Below the pieces are notes generated by a model. It was not told the DNA's origin, made no database searches, and was given only the letters and a program-made list of their open reading frames with translations. This document shows, one piece after another, positions 27,598 to 37,973 of a stretch of DNA of 49,505 nt. The DNA comes from Dehalococcoidia bacterium (GTDB lineage Bacteria > Chloroflexota > Dehalococcoidia > GIF9 > AB-539-J10), in assembly GCA_030610855.1 (NCBI GenBank), contig JAUWQY010000010.1, positions 1-49,505 on the forward strand. Direction: 5' to 3'. Both the position numbers and the translations under genes were made by a program. Within the stretch, counting starts at the first letter, position 1. Each line of letters opens with the position of its first letter.

Positions 27598-30500
27598 TGG
27601 CGTTAACGGTATTCGAATAAGCTTAGCCTCACCAGAACAAATCAGGAGTTGGTCTCACGGCGAGGTAACTAAGGCAGAGACAATAAACTACCGCACTTTG
27701 AAGCCAGAAAGAGACGGACTGTTCTGTGAAAGGATTTTCGGTCCTGTCAAGGATTTTGAATGCCACTGCGGCAAATACAAGAAGGCAAGATACAAAGGAA
27801 TTACTTGTGACAAATGTGGCGTTGAGATAGCTCATTCCGGTATACGCAGGGAACGCATGGGACACATAGAACTGGCTGCACCAGTTACTCACATCTGGTT
27901 TCTCAAGCTGGTACCCAGTCGGCTCGCGCTGCTCCTCAATCTGTCTCCGCGAGACCTGGAGGGAGTGGTCTACTTCGCTCGGTATATCATTATCTCAGTT
28001 GATGAGGAGGCCAAACGGAAGAGACGTCTCCAGCTTGAGGAAGAGATGGTCCGAAGACTTGCCGAGCAGGACGAACGCCGGGACAAGAAAATCGAAGAAT
28101 TGAAGGCCCAAGACCAGAATGACGAGGCGAAGATCAAGGAGATAAACCAGCTTCGGGCCGGGTTAGTAGAAAGGGGCGAAAGACTCCAAAGAGAGCTGAA
28201 GGCAAGCATTGAAGAAATAGAAGACCTCCAGCCGCTAAAACTGCTTAACGAAGAGGAGTACAGGAGACTGAAGGACAAGTATGATCCTGTTTTTGAGGTC
28301 GGTATGGGGGCGGAGGCTATTCTGCAGATATTGAAGCAAATCGATATGGATGCATTGCACCAGAGACTTCGAGAGCAAATCCGCAGCACCTCAGGAGGAT
28401 ACCGTAAGAAGGTAAGCCAGAGGCTCCAGTTGATTGAAGCCTTCAAGCTCAGTGAGAATAAGCCTGACTGGACAATCCTGACGGTCCTTCCTGTACTGCC
28501 TCCGGCGCTTCGTCCTATAGTGCAGTTGGATGGTGGTCGCTTTGTTATTAGCGACCTTAACGACCTCTATCGGAGAGTCATCAATCGCAACAACCGTCTC
28601 CGCCGTCTTATGAAACTGGGTGCGCCGGAAATAATCATCCGTAATGAAAAACGCATGTTGCAGGAAGCCGTTGATGCCCTTATCGACAATGGGCGGAGAG
28701 GCCGCGTAGTTACCACCGGTAATAAGCATGCTCTGAAATCTCTTGCTGACATCCTGAAGGGCAAACAAGGACGGTTTCGGCAAAATCTTCTCGGTAAGCG
28801 GGTAGACTACAGCGGTCGCTCGGTCATCGTTGTCGGTCCTAAGCTCAAGCTTCATCAATGCGGCTTGCCGCACCATGTAGCCTTAGAGCTGTTTAAGCCT
28901 ATGGTCATGCACAAACTGATGAGGAACGGGTATGCCAATAATCTGAAGAGCGCTCGACGGTTGGTGGAACGAGACAGCCCTGAGGTCTGGGATGCGCTTT
29001 ATGAAGTGGTGAAGGAGCGTCCTGTATTGCTTAATCGCGCTCCCACGTTACATCGCCTCAGCATTCAGGCCTTTGAGCCAGTGCTAATCGACGGGGATGC
29101 TTTTCAGATTCACCCCTTAGTCTGCAAAGCCTTTAACGCTGATTTTGATGGCGACCAAATGGCAGTTCATGTGCCATTGTCCAGGGCTGCGGTGAAGGAA
29201 GCAAGGGAACACATGCTGAGCCCTTACAACCTACTGCTACCAAGTTGTGGTGAGCCTGCCACAACTCCTACCCTGGATATGGTTTTGGGCTGCTACTATC
29301 TCACTTTCTTGAAGCCCGGGGCCAGAGGCGAGCGAAAATCCTTCAGCAGTTTTGACGAGGCTAAGTTAGCTTACGAACTCGGCATTATCGAACTCGGTGC
29401 CGAGATTGTTGTGCGAGAGCCGCTGCTTCGTTCGGGCGGGCGAAAGCTCAATACTACAGTGGGCAGGATTCTGTTCAATGATGCCTTACCTCCGCAGCTT
29501 CGTTTCTGCAACGAGACAGTAGACAAGGCTTCATTAAGAGAACTGGTCTCTGATTGCATCCGTGTGCTGGGCAATGAGGGCACTGCCGGTGTCCTTGATA
29601 GGCTAAAGCAACTAGCATTTGACTACGCTACAAAATCGGGCATTTCCATCGCTATGGGCGATATTGAAGAGCCTCCCAACAGGGTCAACATTCTCAGGGA
29701 AGCTGACGAGCAAGTTAGCCTTATTGAGGAGCAGTTCAGCCGCGGCCTCATCACTGATGATGAGAAACATGAACGCGCTGTTCAAATATGGATGGAGGCC
29801 ACAGACAAGGTTTCTGAGGATATATCGCGGGCTCTGGAGCCTTACGGTAGCATCTCTATGATGGCCACATCGGGGGCTAAGGGGAACATCTCTCAAATCC
29901 GGCAGATGGCGGGAATGCGGGGATTGATGACAGACCCTTCAGGAAGAATAATAGACCTCCCCATTAGGTCGAGCTTCCGCGACGGACTGACACCCATGGA
30001 GTACTTCATCTCTACCCATGGTGCTCGCAAGGGATTAGCTGATACCGCCTTGAGGACATCAGGCAGTGGTTATCTTACCAGGCGCCTTGTCGATGTAGCC
30101 CAAGATGTCATTGTAACTGAAACAGATTGTGGCACCACCGATGGAGTTTGGATATCCCGGGAAACGGCAGATGCGACACTTCCTCCGTTTGAAGAACGGG
30201 TTACTGGCTACCTGGCGGCGAGCAAGATCCTCGATCCGCACACGAATGCGACGATTGTTGATCGCGATGAGGAAATCGACGAAGACAAGGTGCAGAGAAT
30301 TGTCATGGCCGAGGTTACCCAGGTACACGTGCGGTCGCCTCTTACTTGCCGCTCTCAGTCCGGGGTTTGTCGAAACTGCTACGGAAGGGACCTGGGAAAG
30401 AACCAGCTGGTAAAACATGGCACCGCTGTGGGAGTTATTGCTGCTCAGAGCATCGGCGAACCTGGAACTCAGCTCACACTGCAGACGTTTCACACAGGGG

Positions 30501-31507
30501 GTATAGCAGGTGTCGATATTACGACCGGACTGCCTCGCGTAGAAGAGCTTTTCGAGGCGCGAATACCAAGCGGCAATGCCGTGATCTCTGAGATCGACGG
30601 TGCTGTTGAAGTGTCTCGCGCTGATGGAGAGAGCATAGTCAAGATCACTAGCTCTGAGTTTTATCTGGATGAATACCCGATTCCTCCCGGAGCACAGCTA
30701 GCTGCAACTGACGGACAATCTATTAGTGCCGGCGCCATCATATTCTCTCTGCCAGAGACGGCTGAAGAAAGACTACCGGCTGTGAGCCATGGCGAAGTCG
30801 AGCAATACCAAGGTGCAGTAGCTAGGGTAACTGGTCAAGTCATCACTGAGGAGGGCCGTGTCTACATCAGGTATGAAGAGAGGGAAGAGAGAGAATATAG
30901 CGTCCCTCATAGTGCACATCTACTTGTTCGATCAGAGGACAAGGTCAAGGCAGGCGACAGGCTCACGAGAGGCCCGATTGACCTTCATGATATCCTGCGT
31001 ATTATGGGAAAACATGCAGTCCAGCGATACATGATTGATGAAATACAAAAGGTATATCGGTCACAAGGGGTAACTATACATGACAAGCACATCGCTGTCA
31101 TTACTCAGCGGATGCTGAGCAAGGTGAGAATCTTCTCCTCGGGAGATACGAAGCTCTTACCTGGCGAGTTGATTGATCGGTTCGACTATGAAGATATCAA
31201 TGCCAGGGTGCTGGCTGAAGGCGGAGAGCCTGCAACGGCTCAAGCTGCGCTTCTCGGGATAACCAGAGCTAGCTTGAGTAAGGACAGTTGGCTGGCAGCT
31301 GCATCCTTCCAGGAAACCGGCCGTGTTCTTGTCGATGCTGCAATCAAAGGCAAGTTGGACAAGCTTCGTGGACTCAAGGAGAACGTCATTCTTGGTAAGC
31401 GCATGCCCTCTCAGGTCCTCTCGCCAGATTCTGACTACAGGAGAAGACTGAAGGGGGGAGACGTTGTCCAGGTGGAGAGGGCGGATTCAGAACCGGATAC
31501 GTACTAG
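27584..31507 (+). CDS. rpoC: DNA-directed RNA polymerase subunit beta'
   Basis: RpoC holds the catalytic magnesium. From ATG 27584, with GAGGGGG three bases upstream and inside rpoB, the protein has 1307 residues. Visible features are the N-terminal zinc ribbon (Cys60, 62, 75, 78), the catalytic [12 protein letters not shown] with Asp520, 522 and 524, the bridge/trigger region around TSGAKGN and [14 protein letters not shown], and the second zinc site [12 protein letters not shown] charged coiled coil at about 145-225 replaces the usual short clamp helices and includes a [18 protein letters not shown] stretch. All key residues are intact. Confidence 0.98.
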   Translation: MSRFDGVNGIRISLASPEQIRSWSHGEVTKAETINYRTLKPERDGLFCERIFGPVKDFECHCGKYKKARYKGITCDKCGVEIAHSGIRRERMGHIELAAPVTHIWFLKLVPSRLALLLNLSPRDLEGVVYFARYIIISVDEEAKRKRRLQLEEEMVRRLAEQDERRDKKIEELKAQDQNDEAKIKEINQLRAGLVERGERLQRELKASIEEIEDLQPLKLLNEEEYRRLKDKYDPVFEVGMGAEAILQILKQIDMDALHQRLREQIRSTSGGYRKKVSQRLQLIEAFKLSENKPDWTILTVLPVLPPALRPIVQLDGGRFVISDLNDLYRRVINRNNRLRRLMKLGAPEIIIRNEKRMLQEAVDALIDNGRRGRVVTTGNKHALKSLADILKGKQGRFRQNLLGKRVDYSGRSVIVVGPKLKLHQCGLPHHVALELFKPMVMHKLMRNGYANNLKSARRLVERDSPEVWDALYEVVKERPVLLNRAPTLHRLSIQAFEPVLIDGDAFQIHPLVCKAFNADFDGDQMAVHVPLSRAAVKEAREHMLSPYNLLLPSCGEPATTPTLDMVLGCYYLTFLKPGARGERKSFSSFDEAKLAYELGIIELGAEIVVREPLLRSGGRKLNTTVGRILFNDALPPQLRFCNETVDKASLRELVSDCIRVLGNEGTAGVLDRLKQLAFDYATKSGISIAMGDIEEPPNRVNILREADEQVSLIEEQFSRGLITDDEKHERAVQIWMEATDKVSEDISRALEPYGSISMMATSGAKGNISQIRQMAGMRGLMTDPSGRIIDLPIRSSFRDGLTPMEYFISTHGARKGLADTALRTSGSGYLTRRLVDVAQDVIVTETDCGTTDGVWISRETADATLPPFEERVTGYLAASKILDPHTNATIVDRDEEIDEDKVQRIVMAEVTQVHVRSPLTCRSQSGVCRNCYGRDLGKNQLVKHGTAVGVIAAQSIGEPGTQLTLQTFHTGGIAGVDITTGLPRVEELFEARIPSGNAVISEIDGAVEVSRADGESIVKITSSEFYLDEYPIPPGAQLAATDGQSISAGAIIFSLPETAEERLPAVSHGEVEQYQGAVARVTGQVITEEGRVYIRYEEREEREYSVPHSAHLLVRSEDKVKAGDRLTRGPIDLHDILRIMGKHAVQRYMIDEIQKVYRSQGVTIHDKHIAVITQRMLSKVRIFSSGDTKLLPGELIDRFDYEDINARVLAEGGEPATAQAALLGITRASLSKDSWLAAASFQETGRVLVDAAIKGKLDKLRGLKENVILGKRMPSQVLSPDSDYRRRLKGGDVVQVERADSEPDTY

Positions 31508-31531
31508 AAGCCAGACCTCCGGAGGCCGGCA

Positions 31532-32566
31532 ATGCGACTCGTTTCAGGTAAGACAACAACTGAAGACAGCTTCATTGACTCCGACCTGCGTCCCAGACGC
31601 TTGAGTGAGTTCATAGGCCAGGAGAGAATCAAAGACAACCTCAAGATAGCGATCGTCGCTGCCCAGAAAAGGGGCGAACCGCTTGACCATGTCATTCTCT
31701 ACGGTTCTCCCGGTCTGGGGAAGACCACGCTTGCCTTCATCATCGCTGCCGAGATGGGAGTTAACATAAAAGTCAGCTCCGGGCCGGCGATTGAGCGCGC
31801 CGGAGACTTAGCGGCTATCCTTACTACTCTTCATGAGGGCGATGTCCTTTTCATTGACGAGATGCACAGGCTCAGCCACACAATAGAAGAAAAACTCTAT
31901 CCGGCAATGGAGGATTTCGTCTTTGACATCTTTCTAGGCAAGGGCCCCTCTGCCAGGAATCTGCGTTTGAGCTTACCCCACTTCACCCTGATTGGGGCCA
32001 CTACGCGCTTTGCGCTGGTGAGTCCTCCCCTTCGCGATAGATTCGGGGTGACATATCATCTTGATTTCTACGATGAGGCAGCGATGCAGACAATCCTGCA
32101 GAGATCGGTAACTATCCTCAAAGTAGAGGCAGAGCAAGAGGGACTGGTCCCAATTGCCCAACGTGCTAGAGGTACTCCTCGAGTGGCCAATCGTCTCTTG
32201 AAGAGAATAAGGGATTATGCTCAAGTCATGGCAGCTGGAGTGATCACCAATGAAGTAGCCCTGGAAGGGCTTTCAAGGCTGGAGATAGATTCGGTGGGTT
32301 TGGATGACATAGATCATAGAGTCCTGCATACGATAATTGACAAATTCGACGGAGGTCCCGTAGGCCTGGACACCATTGCTGCCTCTATTAACGAGGATGC
32401 CGAGACTATCATGGATGTTTACGAGCCATACCTGCTGCAGTTAGCGTTCCTGGAACGCACACCTCGCGGCAGAGTAGCTACTAGACTTGCCTACGAACAC
32501 TTGGGGCTGCCTTACAAGCGGGATATTCAGCCCCAACCTGGCTTATGGAATCAGACGCAGAGCTAG
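31532..32566 (+). CDS. ruvB: Holliday junction branch migration helicase RuvB
   Basis: RuvB is the AAA+ motor that, with RuvA, drives Holliday junction migration in recombinational repair. The 344-residue product has [12 protein letters not shown], Walker [10 protein letters not shown] (58-66), Walker [12 protein letters not shown] (usually DEIHR), sensor 1 GATTR, and the C-terminal winged helix ending in [13 protein letters not shown], inside a CCTCCGGAGG palindrome, precedes ATG 31532, 24 bp after rpoC, so it may be cotranscribed with the polymerase genes. ruvA and ruvC are not in the window. Confidence 0.97.
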   Translation: MRLVSGKTTTEDSFIDSDLRPRRLSEFIGQERIKDNLKIAIVAAQKRGEPLDHVILYGSPGLGKTTLAFIIAAEMGVNIKVSSGPAIERAGDLAAILTTLHEGDVLFIDEMHRLSHTIEEKLYPAMEDFVFDIFLGKGPSARNLRLSLPHFTLIGATTRFALVSPPLRDRFGVTYHLDFYDEAAMQTILQRSVTILKVEAEQEGLVPIAQRARGTPRVANRLLKRIRDYAQVMAAGVITNEVALEGLSRLEIDSVGLDDIDHRVLHTIIDKFDGGPVGLDTIAASINEDAETIMDVYEPYLLQLAFLERTPRGRVATRLAYEHLGLPYKRDIQPQPGLWNQTQS

Positions 32567-32569
32567 CCT

Positions 32570-33466
32570 CTAACCTTGTGGCCTCGCTTGCATCCATACC
32601 GGAATAGCAAAGGCACACATAGAGAAGGCCAGTATCAGCCAACCCCAGGGATCAATGTTCCCTCGGCTCACCCATGTTACCGCAGATAAGATCGCCAGTG
32701 GTGGGATCAGCAAGCTGATAATCTTATACCTGCGCGGCTTGAGCCGGATGAAGGCAATGGTTGCTACTGCCAAAGCAATAAAACTGATGACTATCCAGGG
32801 CGCCTTTGCCTGCAACCTTGCCATCCATATATCACTTGTCAAGAACTCATTTCCTGTGCCGAGGGACAAAAACCAACTGAATATCACAGGCATTGGAGCA
32901 AGCATAAGTGATGCATAGAGCCAATCCCGTCTTGCGGTTTGTCTCATTATATGGATAAGAGCAAAGAGAGCTAATGGAATGTAGATCAGGGCTGCTATCC
33001 AGCCCCAGCCCTGAGGAAGGTTAAGAAGCAGTATTCCTGTAACTACTACCGGCATGATATAGTATCCTAGCCAGGGGAAGAGCCATATCGGCTTGCCTCG
33101 ATGCCAACCATAGATTGCCATGCCGACGGTCAGCATCAATGTAGCTGACAAGGCGACGGCATTTTGCCAGTAGTATGAGGTGAAGAGCAGTGCAACCAGG
33201 AGGTGAGGCAAGGCACTGAAAAAGGCCTCTTTCCAGCTGCCTTGAGCATGCGTTTCATAGACTTGCTGGGCAACTAGTTCAGGCGAACCAAGAGCATGGA
33301 CGGCGACCTTGTATGCTTCTTCCTTGCTTAGTCCCTGTTCTTCCAGCTCTCGAGTCTTGTCCTCGATGTGCCCGCACAGCTCATCAGCTACACCGTCCCT
33401 TATGGTCTGATCGATCTTGAGGCTAGCTTTGAATCTATTTAGATAATGGCTTGTGTTATCTATCAT
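32570..33466 (-). CDS. Membrane protein with N-terminal PadR-associated (HAAS/DUF1700-like) domain
   Basis: Of the 298 residues, the first 80 form the helical permease-prefix or HAAS-type domain (SHYLNRFKASLKID, DELCGHIEDKTRELEEQGLSKEEAYKVAVHALGSPE) commonly encoded beside PadR regulators. The rest contains about seven hydrophobic segments (roughly 85-105, 107-122, 128-148, 153-172, 182-200, 220-240 and 245-290). It starts 7 bp after the padR-like gene and must be cotranscribed with it. Proteins of this kind are thought to act as membrane sensors or partners of the regulator; here that is inference. Confidence 0.75.
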   Translation of the reverse strand: MIDNTSHYLNRFKASLKIDQTIRDGVADELCGHIEDKTRELEEQGLSKEEAYKVAVHALGSPELVAQQVYETHAQGSWKEAFFSALPHLLVALLFTSYYWQNAVALSATLMLTVGMAIYGWHRGKPIWLFPWLGYYIMPVVVTGILLLNLPQGWGWIAALIYIPLALFALIHIMRQTARRDWLYASLMLAPMPVIFSWFLSLGTGNEFLTSDIWMARLQAKAPWIVISFIALAVATIAFIRLKPRRYKIISLLIPPLAILSAVTWVSRGNIDPWGWLILAFSMCAFAIPVWMQARPQG

Positions 33467-33473
33467 CTCGGGC

Positions 33474-33809
33474 CTAGATTGTTTCCGCTTGCGTGACTGC
33501 TTGGACAGCCGTCGAGAAATCCTGCCATGTGGCTAACCTTGCTGCCAGGACCTGCTGACCCTTTTCAGTTATGTAGTAGTAACGTCTTTGCTGTCCATTA
33601 GGAAGTATCTGCCATTTGCCCTCGATTAGTCTCTCTCGCTCCAGGCGGTGGAGAGCAGGATACAGCGTACCTTCTTTGAACAGAAAATATCCGTTACTCC
33701 TTTTCTCCAGTTCTTTCACTATTTGGTAGCCATAAGTAGGTTCACGACTGATCAGGCAGAGAAGCAGAGAATCAGTGTTTCCCTTCAGTAACTCGCGTCC
33801 ATAGCTCAT
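33474..33809 (-). CDS. PadR-family transcriptional regulator
   Basis: The 111-residue winged-helix protein has the PadR hallmark TYGYQIVKELEKRSNGYFLFKEGTLYPALHRLERERLIEG, then the QQRRYYYITEKGQ wing and a short C-terminal dimerisation helix (PadR-s2 type). GTAAGG precedes the ATG. It is the first gene of a two-gene operon with a membrane partner and is probably autoregulated through repeats in its promoter. The inducer is unknown. Confidence 0.92.
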   Translation of the reverse strand: MSYGRELLKGNTDSLLLCLISREPTYGYQIVKELEKRSNGYFLFKEGTLYPALHRLERERLIEGKWQILPNGQQRRYYYITEKGQQVLAARLATWQDFSTAVQAVTQAETI

Positions 33810-33842
33810 CCTTACACCTCATTAGCATAGTTGCTTCTCCTT

Positions 33843-33881
33843 CACTGTAGCATTGGACAACTGTAATGTCAATAACAGTGA
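33843..33881 (-). promoter_or_regulatory. Promoter and candidate operator of the PadR operon
   Basis: On the minus strand TTGACA (33867-33872), 17 bp and TACAGT (33844-33849) form the promoter. On the plus strand ACTGTA occurs twice (33844-33849 and 33860-33865), and CACTGT at 33843 has an inverted partner ACAGTG near 33876-33881. Repeats covering a promoter in this way suit autorepression. Confidence 0.5.
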
Positions 33882-34173
33882 GAACGGGGGCTTACTCCAG
33901 TTGCTGCCTTGAGCTCTAATTGGTAAAATACGTTGTCCAAGCAAATGTCTCGCCAGGCGAGGGGCTATCACTCTGCTCTTGGTCCTTCTTGATAAGGCCA
34001 ACCACGTGGTGACCCGACGATGAATGCAAGAGATGCAGAGAAGAGTAAAGAGTCATGGTCAGAGCCCCGCCAGGTATGTCCCAGAACCGGATGATAAGAC
34101 TAAGAGGGATGAGATTGAACAGGAAAGCTCTGGGTGATCTCTGCATCACTGTTAGAATCAGGAGTTAGCACAC

Positions 34174-34485
34174 ATGGGCGCTTTTGAGGATTTTACTGAC
34201 GTGGTAAAGAAGACAGAAACTATGCAAGGTCTCCTCAGGAGCCTTGAGAACGAGGCGGCGAAGCTCCTTGGCAGCATTTGTCGGGAGTATGAAGCCACTG
34301 GCGAAGCAGTCCCCGATCATCACCTTGATTTGACTGGATACTTCTGCGAGGCAATGCTAAGGGCATTGGTATCTGCAAACTTGATCACCAGCGAACGGGC
34401 CGATAGGTACTTCCTCTACAGCTACAAGCCCACGGAAGACGGACTTAGGCATTACAGAGCCATGCTTAATGAGAGGCGCGTCTAA
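34174..34485 (+). CDS. Hypothetical protein upstream of tatD
   Basis: The 103-residue product is mostly helical, without membrane segments or a signal peptide. The C-terminal half (CEAMLRALVSANLITSERADRYFLYSYKPTEDGLRHYRAM) reads like a winged-helix or wHTH-type fold, but without a family match by eye. AGGAG lies 9 nt before ATG 34174, and the stop overlaps the tatD ATG by one base, so it is translated together with tatD. I do not assign a function. Confidence 0.6.
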   Translation: MGAFEDFTDVVKKTETMQGLLRSLENEAAKLLGSICREYEATGEAVPDHHLDLTGYFCEAMLRALVSANLITSERADRYFLYSYKPTEDGLRHYRAMLNERRV

Positions 34486-35261
34486 TGTACAACCTTATCG
34501 ACACTCATGCCCATCTTGACGAACTGAAAGACCTTGATTCGATGCTTGAGGAAGCCAGGGGCGCAGGCGTTATTGCCACAGTAGCTGTGGGGTCGAGCCA
34601 TCAATCAAATATAAAAACGCTGGAGATATCACAGAGGCATCACAGTTTTGTCCATCCTGCTTTGGGCCTACATCCGTGGGAGTTAGCCAACCTCGGCGCT
34701 TCAGAGATAGATGACAACTTGCGGTTCATTGAGCAGAACATCGCTTCAGCCGTTGCCGTGGGTGAAATAGGTCTCGACTACGACAAGAGAGTGCTGAAGG
34801 CAGCATCCAAGGAATTGCAGAAAGACATCCTCATCCGACTTCTGAGCATAGCTAGAGAGTACGGCAAGCCAGCGATAGTCCACAGCAGATATGCCTGGAG
34901 GGACGCACTACAAGCGATTCAGGATGCCGGCATAGAAAGGGCCGTCTTTCATTGGTTCACTGGCTTTTCGGGGGTTCTTAAGGATATAATTGACGGCGGC
35001 TATTTTATCTCCGCCACGCCGGCCAGTGAGTATCATGAGGAGCACAGAAGAGCAGTCAGGGAGGCGCCTCTGCAGAGACTACTTCTGGAGACAGATTGCC
35101 CTGTCACGTACGGACGAGAGACAAGGTATGAGTCCAGGCCCGCTGATGTTCTGAGAGGCCTGAAGGCCGTGTCACAACTGAAAGGCATTGATGAAGCTGC
35201 GATTGCTGAACAGACAACCAGAAATGCCATCAGTTTCTTCTCTCTGGATATTCCATTCTAA
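34485..35261 (+). CDS. tatD: TatD-family metal-dependent hydrolase (DNase)
   Basis: This is a TIM-barrel metallohydrolase; family members act as 3'-5' exonucleases or deoxyribonucleases. The 258-residue protein shows the metal ligands His8 and His10 in DTHAHLDEL, a VGEIGLDYD strand, the IVHSR histidine, VFHWFTG and LLLETDCPV near the C-terminus. Length is typical. It is coupled to the small gene upstream and followed 17 bp later by a thioredoxin gene. Confidence 0.93.
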   Translation: MYNLIDTHAHLDELKDLDSMLEEARGAGVIATVAVGSSHQSNIKTLEISQRHHSFVHPALGLHPWELANLGASEIDDNLRFIEQNIASAVAVGEIGLDYDKRVLKAASKELQKDILIRLLSIAREYGKPAIVHSRYAWRDALQAIQDAGIERAVFHWFTGFSGVLKDIIDGGYFISATPASEYHEEHRRAVREAPLQRLLLETDCPVTYGRETRYESRPADVLRGLKAVSQLKGIDEAAIAEQTTRNAISFFSLDIPF

Positions 35262-35278
35262 GTAAGGAGGTGAGTCCC

Positions 35279-35605
35279 ATGATACAATCAATACTAGGCG
35301 AGGACAATTTCAAGACCACCGTTCTCCAATCAAAGTCGCCGATTATGGTAGATTTCTGGGCAAAATGGTGTGCTCCTTGCCTGGCTACTGCCCCCATTCT
35401 GGAGGAACTAGCGAAAGAATACGTGGGCAAGATAGACTTCGCCAAAGTCGATGTGGATGCCAATGGCCCCCTGGCCGCCAAGTATGGAGTAACTTCCATT
35501 CCGACTATGCTGATATTTGAGAGCGGTCAGCCTGTTCGGCAGATCACTGGTTACAAACCCAAGCAGGAACTCAAGAAAGCACTTGATGGAATTCTGGAGG
35601 GATAA
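35279..35605 (+). CDS. Thioredoxin with WCAPC active site
   Basis: This is a small cytoplasmic thiol-disulfide oxidoreductase. The 108-residue product has the thioredoxin fold with Cys31 and Cys34 in WAKWCAPC (Ala replaces the usual Gly), the VDVD strand, and cis-Pro in SIPTMLIF. ATG 35279 is chosen because AAGGAGG lies 8 nt upstream; a GTG at 35270 overlaps that site. It follows tatD closely and converges with cvpA. Confidence 0.93.
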   Translation: MIQSILGEDNFKTTVLQSKSPIMVDFWAKWCAPCLATAPILEELAKEYVGKIDFAKVDVDANGPLAAKYGVTSIPTMLIFESGQPVRQITGYKPKQELKKALDGILEG

Positions 35606-35613
35606 ACCGTATT

Positions 35614-36126
35614 CTAGCTGTGAACGAATGTGCCCGAGGATGAGAAGAAGTCGCGGATGGAATCGAATTCCTCGGGCAGCAACGCCAACAACAAAGGGAA
35701 TCCCCCCATCAAGAATCTGGCTATTGCAGATTGAGCAATAACCGCCTCCATGCCGGGGTGATACATGCCAGCAATAGCGAGAACTGCGGCGCACAACATA
35801 CTCCCTATGAAGACACCAAGTATGCAGCCCACGAGCCTATCCAGCCAACCGAGCATTACAATATGAGCGAGCCTTGCTACGAACCAACCGACGACGCTGG
35901 CTGCGACCAATGTGGCTATCAAGATGATGGCATAAGCTGCTATTGCGGCCCAGATAGCTTCAGAGGGAGAAAGCAATGCAGCAAGCCCACCGTAGTAACG
36001 CCCCGCTAATACAATGCCACCTATTAACCCAGCAATACCAAACGCTGTCCTGATGATTCCTTTGCGCAACCCCACAAAGCCCAATAAAGCTGCAACAACT
36101 ACTATAACTATGTCCAACCAGTTCAT
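35614..36126 (-). CDS. CvpA-family membrane protein
   Basis: The 170-residue protein has four hydrophobic segments (about 4-24, 28-46, 62-84 and 100-122) and the family pattern NWLDIVIVVVAALLGFVGLRKG with LDRLVGCILGVFIG. In other bacteria CvpA supports colicin V production or envelope homeostasis. GAGGTGAGCC directly precedes the ATG. It is monocistronic and converges with the thioredoxin gene. Confidence 0.85.
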   Translation of the reverse strand: MNWLDIVIVVVAALLGFVGLRKGIIRTAFGIAGLIGGIVLAGRYYGGLAALLSPSEAIWAAIAAYAIILIATLVAASVVGWFVARLAHIVMLGWLDRLVGCILGVFIGSMLCAAVLAIAGMYHPGMEAVIAQSAIARFLMGGFPLLLALLPEEFDSIRDFFSSSGTFVHS

Positions 36127-36264
36127 GGCTCACCTCGCGGATCTTCTATTTGCTTTCAGGAAATAACCACCTGTTCGTTCAATATCCTTTCAATCTCTTC
36201 ACTCACAGCTTCTTCAAGAACTGTGGCAAAGAGTCAACTGCCATACCAACATCTCCTGCAAGGA

Positions 36265-37152
36265 TTATACTCTGAAATGCGTCCAACTTCCAGATGCGGA
36301 CGTTGGAGCACATTCCGGACATAGAGATGTGGGGCTGGAGCAAGACTTGCTATCGCACTCCCACCCACGCAGAGCCTGAACAATAGCCTCCCTTACACCA
36401 TCCTTGGGCGCTTCATAACCCCAACCTATCTCGCGGCCGTTGATGAAGATTCCGCGCGATATTTGGTGACAGGAAAGGATCGCCCGATCGTCAGCGCAGT
36501 ATTCGGTGAGCGCCACCGAATCTCCGAACTCTGCAGCCACCTCCCTGACCCGCTGTGCCTCGATGTCGCTTGTTTGACAGAATGTACTCCAAAACAGGTC
36601 GATCACTACCTTTCCGGCTATCGGTCTGAACTTATAGTTTGACCTCAAGCCGACAGGAACTTCGGCATGTTCATCGCACACCTTCCATAACAACACAGCC
36701 CTGTCTCTTGTATGAGAACGGTACTGCCCCGGTTGCTCACATTCCGAGAAACCGTTAGTCTCAAAGAAACTCGCCGGCATGAACCAGAAATCATGGCGGT
36801 ATCCTATGGTAACAACGGCCTTCCGACTCTGGCGCCTGGCCTCTTCTTCCGCGGCAGTTATCAGGGCTTTTCCCACCCCGTGACCGTTGTTCAGCACATA
36901 TAAGCAAGGTATCACCAGTGAGTCGTGTCCCAGAGGGCCCCATGGACAGAACTCAATAGGGATGGCGTACAAGAACCCTGCTCGTTCGTCGTCAAGGATG
37001 GCAACCTTAACCCGTAGTCCTTTTTCGTGCATACCCCGGAGCCATACAAGCCGCCTCCTGGCACACGAATCTATTTCATCGGACTCGTCCGTATGTGTGC
37101 CGGTCCCAACAAAGTATTCATCGGTTGCGTCCATGTTACGAATTTCTATCAA
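36265..37152 (-). CDS. GNAT acetyltransferase fused to a YoaP-like thioredoxin-fold domain
   Basis: The 296-residue product joins an acetyltransferase domain (about 1-165; acetyl-CoA loop NNGHGVGKALITAAEEEAR) to a C-terminal domain (about 180-262) resembling YoaP. That domain has a thioredoxin-like strand VVIDLFWSTFC with a single cysteine and an INGREIGWGYEAP edge. The tail adds four cysteines (266, 271, 278, 281; CX4CX6CX2C) that could bind metal. I choose the TTG at 37150-37152, because GAGGTGA lies 6 nt upstream and the family N-terminus (IEIRNM) starts there; the open frame continues upstream without a ribosome site. The acceptor substrate is unknown. Confidence 0.75.
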   Translation of the reverse strand: MIEIRNMDATDEYFVGTGTHTDESDEIDSCARRRLVWLRGMHEKGLRVKVAILDDERAGFLYAIPIEFCPWGPLGHDSLVIPCLYVLNNGHGVGKALITAAEEEARRQSRKAVVTIGYRHDFWFMPASFFETNGFSECEQPGQYRSHTRDRAVLLWKVCDEHAEVPVGLRSNYKFRPIAGKVVIDLFWSTFCQTSDIEAQRVREVAAEFGDSVALTEYCADDRAILSCHQISRGIFINGREIGWGYEAPKDGVREAIVQALRGWECDSKSCSSPTSLCPECAPTSASGSWTHFRV

Positions 37153-37270
37153 TGGCTTCACCTCATTCAGTATAACGTTTCGTCGTAGAAAGGCCCTGAG
37201 CTGTAGCAGAGAAATTGGGTGAGTCCGCCTCAGGCGCACGGGTTTGATGCTGCGTTAACCAAGGTTCCAC

Positions 37271-37819
37271 TCATAAATCTAATCTCATCAGAGGAAATTC
37301 CTGATCGTCTCTGTGTATTTTGAATCCGTTTCTCAAGTAGAGCTCCACGGGTCCGGATGGATTTTCAGGGTCATCCTTTCTCCCAAAAGTCTCAATCGCT
37401 TGTATTCCCTTTTCCCTCAATTCATCGATGATGCTGTGCAGGAGCTGCCTACCAATGCCTAACCCCCTGAATTGCCTTTGCGGGATAAACAAACAGGCAA
37501 TCAATACAGCATCATCACTTGGCAGTCCCGAAGCATAACCCGCTGAATTGGGCAGATGCCTCGGGGGCGCGTATTGTGCATAGCCAATAGACTCTCCATC
37601 TCCGTAGACAATCTTTCCGCAGTTTCCAAATTCGTTATTTACACTCTGCAACCACTTCAATTTCCTCTGCATCATATCCTTCTTTGTCTCCCTTACGGGA
37701 TCTATGCATGCTTCAGGAAATTCCCAGTAGATGCAATACTTACAACTGAAGGAATGGCCTGGCCACTCCGGAGCATCTTTTAGATCTGCCACGTTAAGGT
37801 TTACAATTTCGATATTCAT
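37271..37819 (-). CDS. GNAT-family acetyltransferase with N-terminal cysteine motif
   Basis: The 182-residue product carries the GNAT acetyl-CoA-binding motif RQFRGLGIGRQLLHSI and a final NGFKIH strand. Before the GNAT core it has SCKYCIYWEFPEAC (Cys26, 29, 38), a CX2C segment that may bind metal. GGGAGG lies upstream of the ATG. The gene ends 118 bp before the YoaP-like gene in the same direction, and the two have similar cysteine-bearing extensions, suggesting related jobs. The substrate cannot be inferred. Confidence 0.82.
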   Translation of the reverse strand: MNIEIVNLNVADLKDAPEWPGHSFSCKYCIYWEFPEACIDPVRETKKDMMQRKLKWLQSVNNEFGNCGKIVYGDGESIGYAQYAPPRHLPNSAGYASGLPSDDAVLIACLFIPQRQFRGLGIGRQLLHSIIDELREKGIQAIETFGRKDDPENPSGPVELYLRNGFKIHRDDQEFPLMRLDL

Positions 37820-37973
37820 CTTTGTATCGTCCTCCCAGAATTGCCCATAACGGATGAACGCGTCTGGAGTTTCGGTCAGGGCGAGGAATCTGGGCCGAGC
37901 GCTGAAGGGGGGAAGCCAGGTACGCTCTATCAGGTGAAGCGACGTAATCTTCTTTCATGGCTCGTATCCCTGT

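Noticed and set aside
33916-34149. 77-codon minus-strand frame between the PadR operon and the gene upstream of tatD
   Set aside because: It has low-complexity, random-looking composition and no start signals.
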